Shown: positions 17,141-26,857, counted from the first letter of the stretch. The stretch is 64,000 bases of DNA from an uncultured Jannaschia sp. (GCA_947494145.1 CANLTZ010000003.1:372001-436000), one strand, 5' to 3'. Notes: generated by a model from the sequence alone, not told the origin. Numbers and translations are program-made.

Positions 17141-20100
17141 CTGGCATCATCGACTGGGCCGCCGGCCGGGCGCGAATGGTTCTGGCCTTTGTGACGCTGT
17201 CCATCATCGCGGGGACCGTCGCCTATATTTCGCTTCCAAAGGAAGGCGAGCCGGATATCGACATCCCAGGTATCTTCGTTTCGGTCCCCTTCCCGGGGAT
17301 CAGCTCGCTCGATTCCGAGAAGCTGCTCGTCAAACCCATGGAAACCGAGCTCAAGGAACTTGATGGCCTGACCGACATGACCGCCACCGCGGCCGAAGGC
17401 TTTGCGGGCATGTTCCTGGAATTCGAATTCGGCTGGGACAAGTCGGCCACCATCGCGGATGTGCGCGACAAGATGAACAAGGCCGAGGCTGAGTTTCCCG
17501 ACGGCGCCGAGCAATACATCATTGAAGAGATCAACTTCTCGGAATTCCCGATCCTGATCATCTCCCTGTCGGGGGATGCGCCGGAACGCACGCTGCTGCG
17601 GCTGGCAAATGACATGCAGGACAGGCTCGAATCGATGCCTGCCATCCTGGAGGCGGGTCTGGCCGGGCATCGCGACGAAATGGTCGAAGTGCTGATCGAC
17701 CCTCTGGCGCTAGAAGCCTACAACGTCACCGCCGGTGAGTTGTCGAACGCGGTGACGCAAAATAACCTGCTGGTGGCCACCGGCTCGGTCGAGACGGCAT
17801 CGGGCGCGTTCCCGGTCAAGATCCCCGGCTCCTTCGAGACCACGCAGGACGTCTATGCCCTGCCCATCAAGACCGATGGCGACCGGGTCGTCACCCTGGG
17901 CGATCTGGCCCAGATCAACCTGACCTTCGAAGACCGGCTGGGCACGGCACGCTATAATGGCGACAGCACCGTGGCGTTGCAGGTCGTCAAGCGGAAGGGT
18001 TTCAACATCATCGACACCGCCGCCGATGTGCGCGCCGTTGTCGACGAGGAGGTCGCGACCTGGCCAGACGAACTGCGCCAGGCCGTCGACGTTGAGGTCA
18101 CGCTGGACCAGTCGCGGACCGTCCGGTCCATGGTGAGCCAGCTTGAAGGGTCGGTGCTGACGGCCATCGCGCTGGTGATGATCGTGGTTCTGGCCGCGCT
18201 TGGCACGCGGTCGGCCCTGCTGGTGGGTTTCGCCATCCCCACATCGTTCCTGCTGAGCTTCGCGCTGATGGCGGTGCTGGGCCTGACGATTTCCAACATC
18301 GTGATGTTCGGGCTGATCCTGGCGGTGGGGATGTTGGTGGATGGCGCCATTGTGGTGGTGGAATATGCCGACAAGCGCATCCGCGAAGGTTCTGGCCCCA
18401 TGCATGCCTACACAGACGCGGCCAAGCGGATGTTCTGGCCCGTCGTGTCATCGACCGCGACCACGCTTTGCGCCTTCCTGCCCATGCTGCTTTGGCCCGG
18501 CGTCCCGGGCGAGTTCATGGGAATGCTGCCCGTCACGCTGATCTTCGTGCTGTCGGCCTCGCTGATCGTGGCGCTGATCTACCTGCCCGTGCTGGGCGGC
18601 GTGTCGGGCCGCCTGTCGCGGATGTTCGAGCGCTCGGCCGCCGTGCTGCGCGCCAAGCTGCCCTGGGCGGTGCGTGCTGTGATGGTCGCGGGCGCGGCTT
18701 GGCTGATGATCATTTCGATCCTGCAGACGCTGAACCCGGCCTATCTGCTGCCCGACCCGGCCCCGGGCCTGAGCGCATCGCTGCTGGGCGCGGGCATGTT
18801 CATTCTGTCGGCAGTGATGCTGTCGATCACGCTGACTTCCGTCACCTTTGAGCGCAAGGCGCGCAAGATCCGCGCGGGCTATCGCCGGTCGCCCTTTGGG
18901 CAGTTCATCAACCTGATGGTGGGCAACCCGCTGGGCCCTATCGTCGCCATCGGCTTGGTGTTTTTCGCCGTGGTGTCCACCTTCACCTATTTCGGGGCCA
19001 ACAATAATGGCGTCGAATTCTTTGTCGAAAGCGAGTTGGAGAACGCCAACATCTATGTCCGGGCGCGGGGCAATCTGTCGCTGGACGAAAAGGATGCGCT
19101 GCTGCGGCAGGCCGAAGACATCGTCATGCGCACCCCCGGCATCCAGTCAGCCTTTGCCTTTGCGGGTGATGGCGGGCTGAGCACGGGCGGCCCTTCGGCA
19201 TCGGGAGGACCGGGCGACACGATCGGGCAAATCCAGATCGAAATGGTCCCCTGGGAAGACCGCCCCACCGTGTCGGAGCCTTGGTTCGACGTTCTGGGCT
19301 TCACCGTGACGCGCAGCGTCGTAGACCCCGCATTTGACGGCGACATCATCGCCGAAGACCTGCTGGCGCGGCTGCGCGAGTTACCCGGTATCAAGGTGGA
19401 CCTGTCCGCCCAGGACCGCGGCCCGGCCCAGGGCAAGCCCGTTCACCTGCGCCTGCGCGGCGAAAATTGGGAAGAGCTTCAGGCCGCCACCCGCGACATG
19501 GCCGAGGTCTTTGCCGACACGCCGGGCCTGATCGATATCGAAGACAGCCTGCCCCTGCCCGGCATCGACTGGGAAATCGACGTGGATGTTGAAAAAGCGG
19601 GCCGGTTCGGCGCCGATGTGGCCACGGTCGGCGCCATGGTGCAGCTTGTGACACGGGGCATCCTGCTGGACACGATGCGGGTCGACAGCTCGGACGAGGA
19701 AATCGATATCCGCGTGCGCTTGCCGGAAAAGGACCGCGTGCTGTCAACGCTCGATTCTCTCAAGGTGCGGACAAATGACGGGTTGGTGCCGCTGGCCAAT
19801 TTCATCACCCGCACACCGGTGCCGCAACTGGCTCAGATCGACCGTGTGGACGCGGAGCGTTTCTTTGACGTCAAGGCCGATGTAGCGCCGGGCTTGGTGA
19901 AACTGGTGGATGAAAACGGTGTCGTGCAGGGCATCGTGCCAGAAGAACAGGCCGAGGGCACCGATTTCAGCGCGGTGCCGGTGAACGCCAATGAACGGAT
20001 CGCCGTTTTGAACGAGGTCCTGAAAGCCGAAGGGGCCCTGCCCGTCTCGGTCCAGTTCGAATGGACCGGCGACCAGGAAGAACAGGCCGAAAGCCAGGCC

Positions 20101-20886
20101 TTCCTGGGCCAAGCCTTTATCGGTGCCCTGGGCCTGATGTTCGTGATCCTGCTGGCGCAGTTCAACTCGATCTACAATTCGGTCTTGGTGCTGCTGGCGG
20201 TCGTGCTGTCGACCACGGGCGTGTTGATCGGGATGCTGGTGATGAACCAGCCCTTTTCAATCATCATGACGGGTACGGGCATCGTGGCCTTGGCGGGGAT
20301 TGTGGTGAACAACAACATTGTTCTCATCGACACCTACCAGGAATATTCCCGCTACATGCCGCGAATCGAGGCGATCACGCGCACGGCCGAAGACCGCATT
20401 CGCCCCGTTCTACTAACGACGCTGACGACCATGGCGGGTCTGGCACCCATGATGTTCGGGCTGTCGATCAACTTCTTCGGCGGTGGCTATTCCATCGGCT
20501 CACCCACGGCGTTGTGGTGGATTCAGCTTGCCACGGCGGTCGTTTGGGGCCTGGGCATCGCGACGGTGCTGACGCTTCTTTTCACACCGGCGATGTTGGC
20601 GGCACGGGTCTGGGTGGGCACCTATCTGCTGGCGCTGTTCCGTCTGATGGGCCGTTTCGGCTTTGGCCGCAGCAGCCGCATGGGGCGCGATTGGGTTCTT
20701 ACCCGTCAGGCGCGCCGCGTGCGTGCGCCGATCCTGCTATGGGCGGAAGAGGATGACGCCGTGACACAGCCCGAAAAGGTGGCCGTACCCGAAGTGACCG
20801 CGCCAGCGGGGCCACCTGCGCCCGTAAAGGCCGAAGACGAACCCGAACCGACAGAGCCCCACCCGCCCCTTCGCGCCGCCGAATAG
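17137..20886 (+). CDS. RND efflux transporter permease (HAE-1-like)
   Basis: A 1249-residue proton-driven pump, longer than the usual 1030-1060. The N-terminal membrane helix, periplasmic porter domains and paired helix bundles are recognisable: the TM4 region carries GLILAVGMLVDGAIVVVEYADKR with the conserved Asp, and the second half has ALAGIVVNNNIVLIDTYQEY. An insertion with extra hydrophobic stretches lies between the halves (about residues 510-610), and a tail of roughly 45 residues rich in Pro and Glu ends the protein. Substrate unknown. It is translationally coupled to the adaptor gene. Confidence 0.92.
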   Translation: MTGIIDWAAGRARMVLAFVTLSIIAGTVAYISLPKEGEPDIDIPGIFVSVPFPGISSLDSEKLLVKPMETELKELDGLTDMTATAAEGFAGMFLEFEFGWDKSATIADVRDKMNKAEAEFPDGAEQYIIEEINFSEFPILIISLSGDAPERTLLRLANDMQDRLESMPAILEAGLAGHRDEMVEVLIDPLALEAYNVTAGELSNAVTQNNLLVATGSVETASGAFPVKIPGSFETTQDVYALPIKTDGDRVVTLGDLAQINLTFEDRLGTARYNGDSTVALQVVKRKGFNIIDTAADVRAVVDEEVATWPDELRQAVDVEVTLDQSRTVRSMVSQLEGSVLTAIALVMIVVLAALGTRSALLVGFAIPTSFLLSFALMAVLGLTISNIVMFGLILAVGMLVDGAIVVVEYADKRIREGSGPMHAYTDAAKRMFWPVVSSTATTLCAFLPMLLWPGVPGEFMGMLPVTLIFVLSASLIVALIYLPVLGGVSGRLSRMFERSAAVLRAKLPWAVRAVMVAGAAWLMIISILQTLNPAYLLPDPAPGLSASLLGAGMFILSAVMLSITLTSVTFERKARKIRAGYRRSPFGQFINLMVGNPLGPIVAIGLVFFAVVSTFTYFGANNNGVEFFVESELENANIYVRARGNLSLDEKDALLRQAEDIVMRTPGIQSAFAFAGDGGLSTGGPSASGGPGDTIGQIQIEMVPWEDRPTVSEPWFDVLGFTVTRSVVDPAFDGDIIAEDLLARLRELPGIKVDLSAQDRGPAQGKPVHLRLRGENWEELQAATRDMAEVFADTPGLIDIEDSLPLPGIDWEIDVDVEKAGRFGADVATVGAMVQLVTRGILLDTMRVDSSDEEIDIRVRLPEKDRVLSTLDSLKVRTNDGLVPLANFITRTPVPQLAQIDRVDAERFFDVKADVAPGLVKLVDENGVVQGIVPEEQAEGTDFSAVPVNANERIAVLNEVLKAEGALPVSVQFEWTGDQEEQAESQAFLGQAFIGALGLMFVILLAQFNSIYNSVLVLLAVVLSTTGVLIGMLVMNQPFSIIMTGTGIVALAGIVVNNNIVLIDTYQEYSRYMPRIEAITRTAEDRIRPVLLTTLTTMAGLAPMMFGLSINFFGGGYSIGSPTALWWIQLATAVVWGLGIATVLTLLFTPAMLAARVWVGTYLLALFRLMGRFGFGRSSRMGRDWVLTRQARRVRAPILLWAEEDDAVTQPEKVAVPEVTAPAGPPAPVKAEDEPEPTEPHPPLRAAE

Positions 20887-21032
20887 CGGGTGATTCACCC
20901 CAAGGATGCAAGAGCGAGCAGCATTGCTGAAAGCTTTAGCGCGTTGAGAATTCCAAACTGTGCGGAGAAGGGCCAAGTGATGCAACATCGCTTCTTTGTG
21001 AACAGTTTGACGTAATTTCTGCATGTGCATCG

Positions 21033-21060
21033 TTGACCTTTCTGCGGCGCAGCTTAACTT
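21033..21060 (+). promoter_or_regulatory. candidate promoter of the sRNA
   Basis: TTGACC (21033-21038), a 16-bp spacer and TAACTT (21055-21060). The start of transcription would fall near 21067. Related anti-SD sRNAs of Rhodobacter are transcribed by heat-shock-type sigma factors, whose -35 elements are similar; the sequence alone does not decide between these and the housekeeping factor. Confidence 0.45.
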
Positions 21061-21066
21061 GGAAAA

Positions 21067-21163
21067 CAGCGAAACGTAGGGGTCTCTCCTCCTCCCTGAT
21101 CTCTGCGAACCGCGCTACGAATGCGGCCCCGTCCATCCTCCTCCCGGGCGGGGCCGTTTTCTT
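21067..21163 (+). ncRNA. probable anti-Shine-Dalgarno sRNA (cuckoo / CcsR-like)
   Basis: About 97 nt, two stem-loops, each exposing CCTCCTCCC: copy one at 21088-21096 inside a stem closed by CGTAG/CTACG (21075-21079 with 21115-21119) and GGT/ACC; copy two at 21137-21145 inside the terminator stem CGGCCCCG/CGGGGCCG (21124-21131 with 21149-21156) followed by TTTTCTT. Alphaproteobacterial cuckoo, alpha-r14 and CcsR RNAs have just this plan and act in stress responses, probably by binding ribosome binding sites or proteins. No reading frame fits this interval. It lies downstream of the RND operon but has its own promoter-like sequence. Confidence 0.72.
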
Positions 21164-21241
21164 GACACAATCCTGCCGTAGGAAGTTCACCCTCTGTTGC
21201 TTCACTTGGCCATCGGTCCAAAAAAGCAATGAGGCAGGCAG

Positions 21242-21331
21242 ATGGACATCAAGCAACCGACCCCGCAGACGCCCGTGAAGCACAAGCCGCGGCCGAAGCC
21301 GGTCAAATTCTCAGATTGGGCGTCGATCTAA
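21242..21331 (+). CDS. very small basic protein (29 aa)
   Basis: MDIKQPTPQTPVKHKPRPKP begins a chain of 29 residues that is rich in Lys and Pro and ends FSDWASI. GAGG stands seven bases before the ATG, and a TTGACA hexamer follows the sRNA terminator at 21162. The regular Pro-Lys composition and aromatic end suggest a real small protein, but no family was recognised and chance is possible. Confidence 0.4.
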   Translation: MDIKQPTPQTPVKHKPRPKPVKFSDWASI

Positions 21332-21479
21332 AGGACGGCCCATACATGGATTGAGCGTCGTTGCATCGCCCCGTCGGGACGATGCCTCGAACACTCGGCC
21401 TGACGCCGCCGATATGTCTGGCGCCCCACAATCCCACAGGTGACTGGACGTTGCAGCATTTCCAGGCATTCTGGATGCC

Positions 21480-21809
21480 ATGGATGACGCGCCCCTTTCG
21501 ACCCTTCGCAATATCGGCCCAGCCATGGAAGCCGCCTTCGCCGAGGTCGGGATCGAGACCGTCGGCGCGCTGCGTGACCTTGGGACGGACGCCGCCTATG
21601 CGCGATTGCTGCGTGGCGGGCATCGTCCCCACTTCATAGGCTTCTACGTGATTGAAATGGCGCTTCAGGGGCGCCCCTGGAACGATTGCAAAGGCGATGA
21701 GAAGGCGGCCCTGCGCAGTCGCTTCGACACGGTCAAGGCCAGCGCCACGGACGCCGAACGCGATGCCTTCGAGACCATGATGGACGCCATCGGCGTGGTG
21801 GAGCGGTAG
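21480..21809 (+). CDS. TfoX C-terminal domain protein
   Basis: A 109-residue protein beginning LSTLRNIGPAMEAAFAEVGIETVGALRDLG, the helix-hairpin-helix-like pattern of the TfoX/Sxy C-terminal domain, followed by AYARLLRGGHRPHFIGFYVIEMALQGRPWND. The N-terminal TfoX domain, which regulates competence in gammaproteobacteria, is absent, as in most alphaproteobacterial members. The frame is closed by a stop 36 bp upstream, so the ATG at 21480 is the natural start even though no strong ribosome binding site is seen. Role unknown. Confidence 0.78.
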   Translation: MDDAPLSTLRNIGPAMEAAFAEVGIETVGALRDLGTDAAYARLLRGGHRPHFIGFYVIEMALQGRPWNDCKGDEKAALRSRFDTVKASATDAERDAFETMMDAIGVVER

Positions 21810-21828
21810 CGCCTCTGATCCTTGAGAC

Positions 21829-22662
21829 TTACAAACCGCTCGCCTGCGGTTGCGGCCCGCGATTGGGGTTCAGGCGACCGTCGTCGAAAGCCCGGCGGTA
21901 GCCCGGGGGCGGCGGCGGCAGCGCCGCCAAACCCTGTCCAGCCCCGATGCCGCGCGACGAGGCCCTGGCATCGCCATCGTCGCCCTGGTTGATCACCTGG
22001 CCATTCTGCGGCGTGGCTGGCGCGGTTTGGATAAAGGGCTGGCTCGGCCCGGCCTGTGCCGCGACCCCTTCATCCCGGGCCGCCAGTGCTGCCGCGCAGG
22101 CCGGTGTGTTGCGCAAATAGCGCTGCGACAATTCAGAAGCGCCGCAGGCCACGGGCAGGGCCGTCGCAGCGGGGCGCCGTTGGGTGGCCACGCGGGGTGC
22201 CGCAGGCCGCGGTGCCGCGGCCCGGGCCGGGCGTGCCGGGGCGGCGGCAACGGGCGGCGGCGCGGGCGCCGTGACGCGCGGTTCCGGTTCGGCGATGTCA
22301 CGCGGGGCCGCGGGGGCCGGTTGGCGGCGGATCACAGGCTCCGCCTCGCGGACGGGCGGGGTTGTGGCGGTCGCTTGCGCCACCCGGGTCTCCGCCGGGG
22401 CGGGTTGCAGTGAAGGGCGCGCGCCGCAGACAAGCGTGCGGTCACGGCGCACGCGGGGCACCCAGAGGGTTTGGCCGCCCGTGCCTGCGCGGATAAAGAC
22501 GCAGCCTTCGCTGTCCACGTATTGTGCGCCGCGAAAATCGGCGGGCGGCTGTTCTGCCGGGCCCGGACTGTCGCGCAGGGTTCTTTGGGCCTCCGCCGGG
22601 CCGGTTGCGGTGCCCAGCACCAAAAGCGCCCCCGCCGCGACACTTACCGCAAGCCTTTTCAT
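21829..22662 (-). CDS. secreted Ala/Pro-rich protein of Rhodobacterales
   Basis: A 277-residue protein with a Sec signal ([25 protein letters not shown]), then a compact domain [20 protein letters not shown]...[14 protein letters not shown] with two cysteines likely to form a disulfide, and a long low-complexity Ala/Pro/Arg linker. In related genomes similar proteins end in a SPOR peptidoglycan-binding domain; none is visible here. An ATG nine bases upstream (22671) is an equally possible start. It converges with the TfoX-type gene 20 bp away. A cell-envelope role is inferred. Confidence 0.65.
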   Translation of the reverse strand: MKRLAVSVAAGALLVLGTATGPAEAQRTLRDSPGPAEQPPADFRGAQYVDSEGCVFIRAGTGGQTLWVPRVRRDRTLVCGARPSLQPAPAETRVAQATATTPPVREAEPVIRRQPAPAAPRDIAEPEPRVTAPAPPPVAAAPARPARAAAPRPAAPRVATQRRPAATALPVACGASELSQRYLRNTPACAAALAARDEGVAAQAGPSQPFIQTAPATPQNGQVINQGDDGDARASSRGIGAGQGLAALPPPPPGYRRAFDDGRLNPNRGPQPQASGL

Positions 22663-22758
22663 GCCGCCCATACCAACTGCGTCCCGTGATGCCAGAAATT
22701 GCGCGCACCTTGCCTGTCGGGTCGGTCCAAATCAAGGAAATCCCGGGTAAGGCATACT

Positions 22759-23388
22759 CTATTTCGTGCCAAACATCCGATCGCCCGCATCCCCTAGTCC
22801 GGGAACGATATAGCCCTTGTCGTTGAGCCGTTCGTCCAAGGCAGCGGTGACAATGGGCACGTCAGGATGGGCGTCCTTCATCCGGGCCACGCCTTCCGGG
22901 GCGGCCAGCAGACAGAGAAACCGGATATCTTTGGCGCCCTGAGCTTTCAGCAAGTCGATGGCCGCGGCCGAGGAATTGCCCGTGGCCAGCATCGGATCCA
23001 CCGCAATGACGAGGCGTTCGTCCAGGTGATCGGGCGCCTTGAAGTAGTATTGCACGGGTTGCAGCGTTTCTTCGTCGCGGTAGAGCCCGACGAAGCCCAC
23101 GCGGGCCGACGGGACCAGTTCCAGAATGCCATCGAGCAGCCCATTCCCCGCCCGCAGGATCGACACGAGCGCCATCTTGCGACCGGCAAGGACGGGCGCG
23201 TCCATGGGCTGGATGGGCGTTTCGATCCGCTTGGTGGTCATGGGCAATTCGCGCGTGACCTCATAGGCGAGAAGCTGGCTGATTTCGCGCAGAAGCTGGC
23301 GGAACACGGCGGTCGAGGTCGAGGTTTCGCGCATGAGCGTCAGTTTGTGCTGGACCAGCGGATGATCGACGATGGTGAGGTGGTCCAT
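22759..23388 (-). CDS. upp: uracil phosphoribosyltransferase
   Basis: A 209-residue enzyme making UMP from uracil and PRPP. The PRPP-binding loop is [17 protein letters not shown]; the uracil-binding end reads [20 protein letters not shown], and the N-terminal [18 protein letters not shown] is typical. It is the last gene of the nucleoside salvage operon, starting 3 bp after add, so uracil released in the same pathway can be recovered. Confidence 0.97.
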   Translation of the reverse strand: MDHLTIVDHPLVQHKLTLMRETSTSTAVFRQLLREISQLLAYEVTRELPMTTKRIETPIQPMDAPVLAGRKMALVSILRAGNGLLDGILELVPSARVGFVGLYRDEETLQPVQYYFKAPDHLDERLVIAVDPMLATGNSSAAAIDLLKAQGAKDIRFLCLLAAPEGVARMKDAHPDVPIVTAALDERLNDKGYIVPGLGDAGDRMFGTK

Positions 23389-23391
23389 GGG

Positions 23392-24357
23392 CTACTCCAG
23401 ACGTTTGAGAAGCGCGGCGCGGGTGGCGTCGTCGCAAAAGGCGGCCTCTGCGGCGGTGCGGTTGACCTGGCGGATCATCTCGTCGTCCCAGCCAAACGCG
23501 GCGTCAAGCGCGTCATATTCCGCCATGAGGTCGGTGTGAAAGAAGGGCGGGTCATCGGTGGACACCGTGACTTTCACCCCCCTCTCTCTCAGTTTTTCAA
23601 TGGGATGCGCGCCTAGCTTCGCGTAGACACGCAGCGCCACGTTGGAGCCTGGGCAGACTTCCAGCACGATGCCGTCTTCGGCCAGCCGATCCACCAGCGC
23701 CAGGTCTTCGATGGCGCGCACGCCGTGGCCGATGCGACTGACGCGCAGGTCATCGAGGGCCGCGCGCACGCTGTCGGCCCCCCGAAACTCGCCCGCATGG
23801 GCCGTCAGGCCCAGCCCCGCTTCGCGGGCGCAATCGAAGGCCCAGGCGAAATCCTGGGGCTCCAGCACCGTCTCGTTGCCAGCAATCCCGAAGCCCGTGA
23901 TGAAATCGCCCGCCGTCTCGGCGGCGCAGATGGCCGTTTCGCGCGCCTTGTCGGGGCCCAGATGGCGGATGCAGGTGATGATGCCGCGCATTTCGATCCC
24001 GTCGACGCCCTGCGCGGCCTCCTGCATGGCGGCGGCGTAGTCACGCCAGGCGGCTATATCGCGGCCACCACAAAAATCGGGGCTCAGAAAGGCCTCGGTA
24101 TAGATTGCGCCGTGATCGCGTGACCGCTCCAACACCTCGGAGGTCAGGCGGGCATAGTCTTCGGGTGTCTGCAGCACCGCGGTCGCAGCTTCATAAACTT
24201 TAAGAAAGCCTTCGAAGTCCTTGTAAACATAAGAGCCGCGTTCATCGAAGACGCCGGTCAGATCGACCTTCTTTTCGGCGGCCAGGCGTCGGATGAAGTC
24301 GGGCGGGGCCGCGCCTTCCAGGTGCAGATGAAGTTCGATCAGGGGGATCTGCGTCAC
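23392..24357 (-). CDS. add: adenosine deaminase
   Basis: A 321-residue TIM-barrel hydrolase that deaminates adenosine and deoxyadenosine to inosine. Metal ligands are visible in IELHLHLEGA near residue 10; GLTAHAGE carries the third His and the catalytic Glu follows in the same region, and VSTDDPPFFHTDL supplies the C-terminal Asp pair. It starts at GTG 24357, overlapping the deoB stop, with GGAGGAG upstream; the longer in-frame ATG lies inside deoB. Part of the cdd-deoA-deoB-add-upp unit. Confidence 0.93.
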   Translation of the reverse strand: MTQIPLIELHLHLEGAAPPDFIRRLAAEKKVDLTGVFDERGSYVYKDFEGFLKVYEAATAVLQTPEDYARLTSEVLERSRDHGAIYTEAFLSPDFCGGRDIAAWRDYAAAMQEAAQGVDGIEMRGIITCIRHLGPDKARETAICAAETAGDFITGFGIAGNETVLEPQDFAWAFDCAREAGLGLTAHAGEFRGADSVRAALDDLRVSRIGHGVRAIEDLALVDRLAEDGIVLEVCPGSNVALRVYAKLGAHPIEKLRERGVKVTVSTDDPPFFHTDLMAEYDALDAAFGWDDEMIRQVNRTAAEAAFCDDATRAALLKRLE

Positions 24358-25544
24358 AGAAAGCTCCTCCCCGGGCCGACTTTGGGCACGCCCAGATGCG
24401 CGCAAATGCTGGCCGCGACGTCCGCGAAGGCGATCAGCCCCGCCTCCCCCTTAAGGCCAGCGCAGACGACCGGCACGCGTTCGCGGGTATGGTCGGTGCC
24501 GCGCCAGGTCGGGTCATTGCCGTGGTCGGCGGTGAAGACCATCAGATCTCCGGGGCGCATGGCCTGCAGGATGGGTGATAGGCAATCGTCGAACCATTCG
24601 AGGTGGCGCGCATAGCCAGACGGGTCGCGGCGATGGCCATAAATGCTGTCGAACTCGACGAAATTGGCGAAGGTCAGCGAGCCGATGGGCTGGTCGGCCA
24701 CGGCATCGGCCAGATGGTTCATCAGGTCCGTGTCGGGGCCCTTGACCATACTGTCGATACCTCGGCCTGAGAAGATATCCCCAATCTTGCCAATGGCATG
24801 TACCTTGCGTCCCGCATCCTGGACTGCGTCACACAGCGTTGGCGCAGGGGGCTTGATGGCGAAATCCTTGCGGTTCGCGGTGCGTGTCCATTGCCCATTT
24901 TCGCCCTTGAAGGGACGCGCGATGACGCGGCCCACGCGCATGTCGTGCAAGATGGGGGCCAAGCTGGCACAAAGGTCCAACAGGCGTTGCAGACCGAAAT
25001 GGTCTTCGTGGGCGGCAATCTGGAACACGCTGTCGGCAGAGGTGTAGCAAATCGGCCAGCCTGTCTTAATATGCGCCTCGGCCTCATCTTCGATGATCAG
25101 CGTGCCGGAGGCGTGGCGATTGCCCAATATACCCGCGGTGCCAGCGGCTTGTTTGACGCGTTCCACCAGGTCTTCGGGGAAGCAGGGATCGGTTTCGGGG
25201 AAATAGTGCCAATCCCACGGCACCGGCAGGCCTGCCAGCTCCCAATGGCCCGAAGGCGTGTCCTTGCCCCGGCTCACTTCGGTGGCTGCCCCCCAGAGCC
25301 CCTTGGGCACGGCCTCCAGCCCCGGCGTGTCCGCGCCCGAGGCCAGGCGCACGGCCGCTCCAAGACCCAGCGCATCCAGATGCGGCACCCGCAGAAGGCC
25401 GCTGCGCCCGTCTTCCGCGCGGCCATCGGCGCAGGCCTGCGCGATATGGGCCAAGGTGTTGGCGCCTTCATCGCCGAATTCGGCCGCATCGGGGGCGCCG
25501 CCGCAACCTACGGAATCGAGCACGACCAGAAAGGCCCGGCTCAT
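24354..25544 (-). CDS. deoB: phosphopentomutase
   Basis: A 396-residue alkaline-phosphatase-superfamily enzyme that interconverts ribose 1-phosphate and ribose 5-phosphate (and the deoxy forms). The N-terminus has VVLDSVGCGGAPDA with the first metal Asp; further metal sites lie in VEFDSIYGHRRDP and FTADHGNDPTWRGTDHTRE, where the Thr/Asp/His arrangement is conserved. It links the sugar phosphate made by DeoA to central metabolism. ATGA overlap with deoA and GTGA with add. Confidence 0.97.
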   Translation of the reverse strand: MSRAFLVVLDSVGCGGAPDAAEFGDEGANTLAHIAQACADGRAEDGRSGLLRVPHLDALGLGAAVRLASGADTPGLEAVPKGLWGAATEVSRGKDTPSGHWELAGLPVPWDWHYFPETDPCFPEDLVERVKQAAGTAGILGNRHASGTLIIEDEAEAHIKTGWPICYTSADSVFQIAAHEDHFGLQRLLDLCASLAPILHDMRVGRVIARPFKGENGQWTRTANRKDFAIKPPAPTLCDAVQDAGRKVHAIGKIGDIFSGRGIDSMVKGPDTDLMNHLADAVADQPIGSLTFANFVEFDSIYGHRRDPSGYARHLEWFDDCLSPILQAMRPGDLMVFTADHGNDPTWRGTDHTRERVPVVCAGLKGEAGLIAFADVAASICAHLGVPKVGPGRSFL

Positions 25545-26857
25545 CGCAGCGTCTCCTGCACCAGGGGCGGGGGCGTGACGGCGCCCGATTCCATGGTGAT
25601 GGCTTCCGCGACGCGGGCAGCGGCGACTTCGGCCACGTCGCTTTCAGCGGCGTGGATGCGGGCCAGCGGTTGGCCTTCGGTGACAACCGCGCCAAGTTGC
25701 ACGATGTGGCTCAGCCCCACGGCGGGGTCGATGGTGTCATCTTCGCGCCGACGCCCACCGCCCAAATCGACGACGATTTCGCCCAAGGCGCGCGCGTCGA
25801 TTTCGGACACGACCCCGGGGTGATCGGCCCGCAATTCAGCGACCACGGGGGCCGCGGGCAAGCGGTCGCGCCAGCGTTCCAGGAAGTCGGCGGGCGCGCC
25901 TTGGGCCGCAGCCATCCGGCCAAAGACTTCGGCCGCAGCACCCGATGACAGCGCCGTGCCAATCCGCTCCGCCCCTATATCGGCATCGGGAACCAGTCCG
26001 CCCAGTGCCAGCGCCTCTCCGCCCAGGGACTTGACCAGGGTCACCAGCCGCTCCGACCGGCGGGCACCGGGTTCGGTCAAGGCTTCCATGGCCGAGATAA
26101 CCTCCAGCGCGTTCCCGCAGGAGGTCGCGGCGGGTTGGCTCATGTCCGTCAGGATGGCCGAGGTCATGACGCCATTGGCCTGGGCCGTCTCGACCAGGGC
26201 TTGGGCCAGGCCGCGCGCGGCCTTCGGGTCGGCCATGAAAGCGCCCGAGCCGGTCTTGACGTCCAGGACCAGTGCCTCGGGCCCCTCGGCCAGCTTCTTG
26301 GACAGGATCGAGGCGACGATCAGATCCAGGCTTTCCACCGTGCCCGTCACATCGCGCACAGCGTAAAGCCGACGGTCCGCCGGGGCGATATCGCCGGTGG
26401 CCCCCACGATGGCACAACCCACGCGGCGCACGATGGCCTGCACTTCGTCGGTCTGCATCTCGGTTCGAAAGCCGGGAATGGCAGACAATTTGTCGAGCGT
26501 GCCGCCCGTATGGCCCAGACCCCGGCCCGAGATCATGGGCACGAAGGCCCCACAGACCGCTAAAGCGGGGGCCAGTATGAGCGAGACGCAATCGCCGACG
26601 CCCCCGGTGGAATGCTTGTCGATAACGGGGCCGGGCAGGTCCCATTCCATCACTTCGCCGCCGTCGCGCATGGCACGGGTCAGCGCGGCACGGCCTTCGG
26701 GCGTCAAAGGCGTGCGGCAGACGCCCATGGCGAAGGCACCGGCCTGGGCATCCGAGACCGACCCATCCGCCAGCCCACTTGCAAAGTCGCGCAGCGCATC
26801 GGCGTTGGGCGCGTCGCCCTGGCGCAGCCGGGCAAGGGTTTCACGCGGCCCGGTCAC
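25541..26857 (-). CDS. deoA: thymidine phosphorylase
   Basis: A 438-residue enzyme that splits thymidine with phosphate into thymine and deoxyribose 1-phosphate. The family signature is visible in the GRGLGHTGGTLDKL segment, preceded by DKHSTGGVGDCVSLILAP, which binds phosphate; SILSKKLAEG and VDVKTGSGAFM-type residues follow. The C-terminal domain (VVTEGQPLARIHA) is the usual hammerhead. It starts at a GTG overlapping the cdd stop (GTGA). Confidence 0.96.
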   Translation of the reverse strand: MTGPRETLARLRQGDAPNADALRDFASGLADGSVSDAQAGAFAMGVCRTPLTPEGRAALTRAMRDGGEVMEWDLPGPVIDKHSTGGVGDCVSLILAPALAVCGAFVPMISGRGLGHTGGTLDKLSAIPGFRTEMQTDEVQAIVRRVGCAIVGATGDIAPADRRLYAVRDVTGTVESLDLIVASILSKKLAEGPEALVLDVKTGSGAFMADPKAARGLAQALVETAQANGVMTSAILTDMSQPAATSCGNALEVISAMEALTEPGARRSERLVTLVKSLGGEALALGGLVPDADIGAERIGTALSSGAAAEVFGRMAAAQGAPADFLERWRDRLPAAPVVAELRADHPGVVSEIDARALGEIVVDLGGGRRREDDTIDPAVGLSHIVQLGAVVTEGQPLARIHAAESDVAEVAAARVAEAITMESGAVTPPPLVQETLR

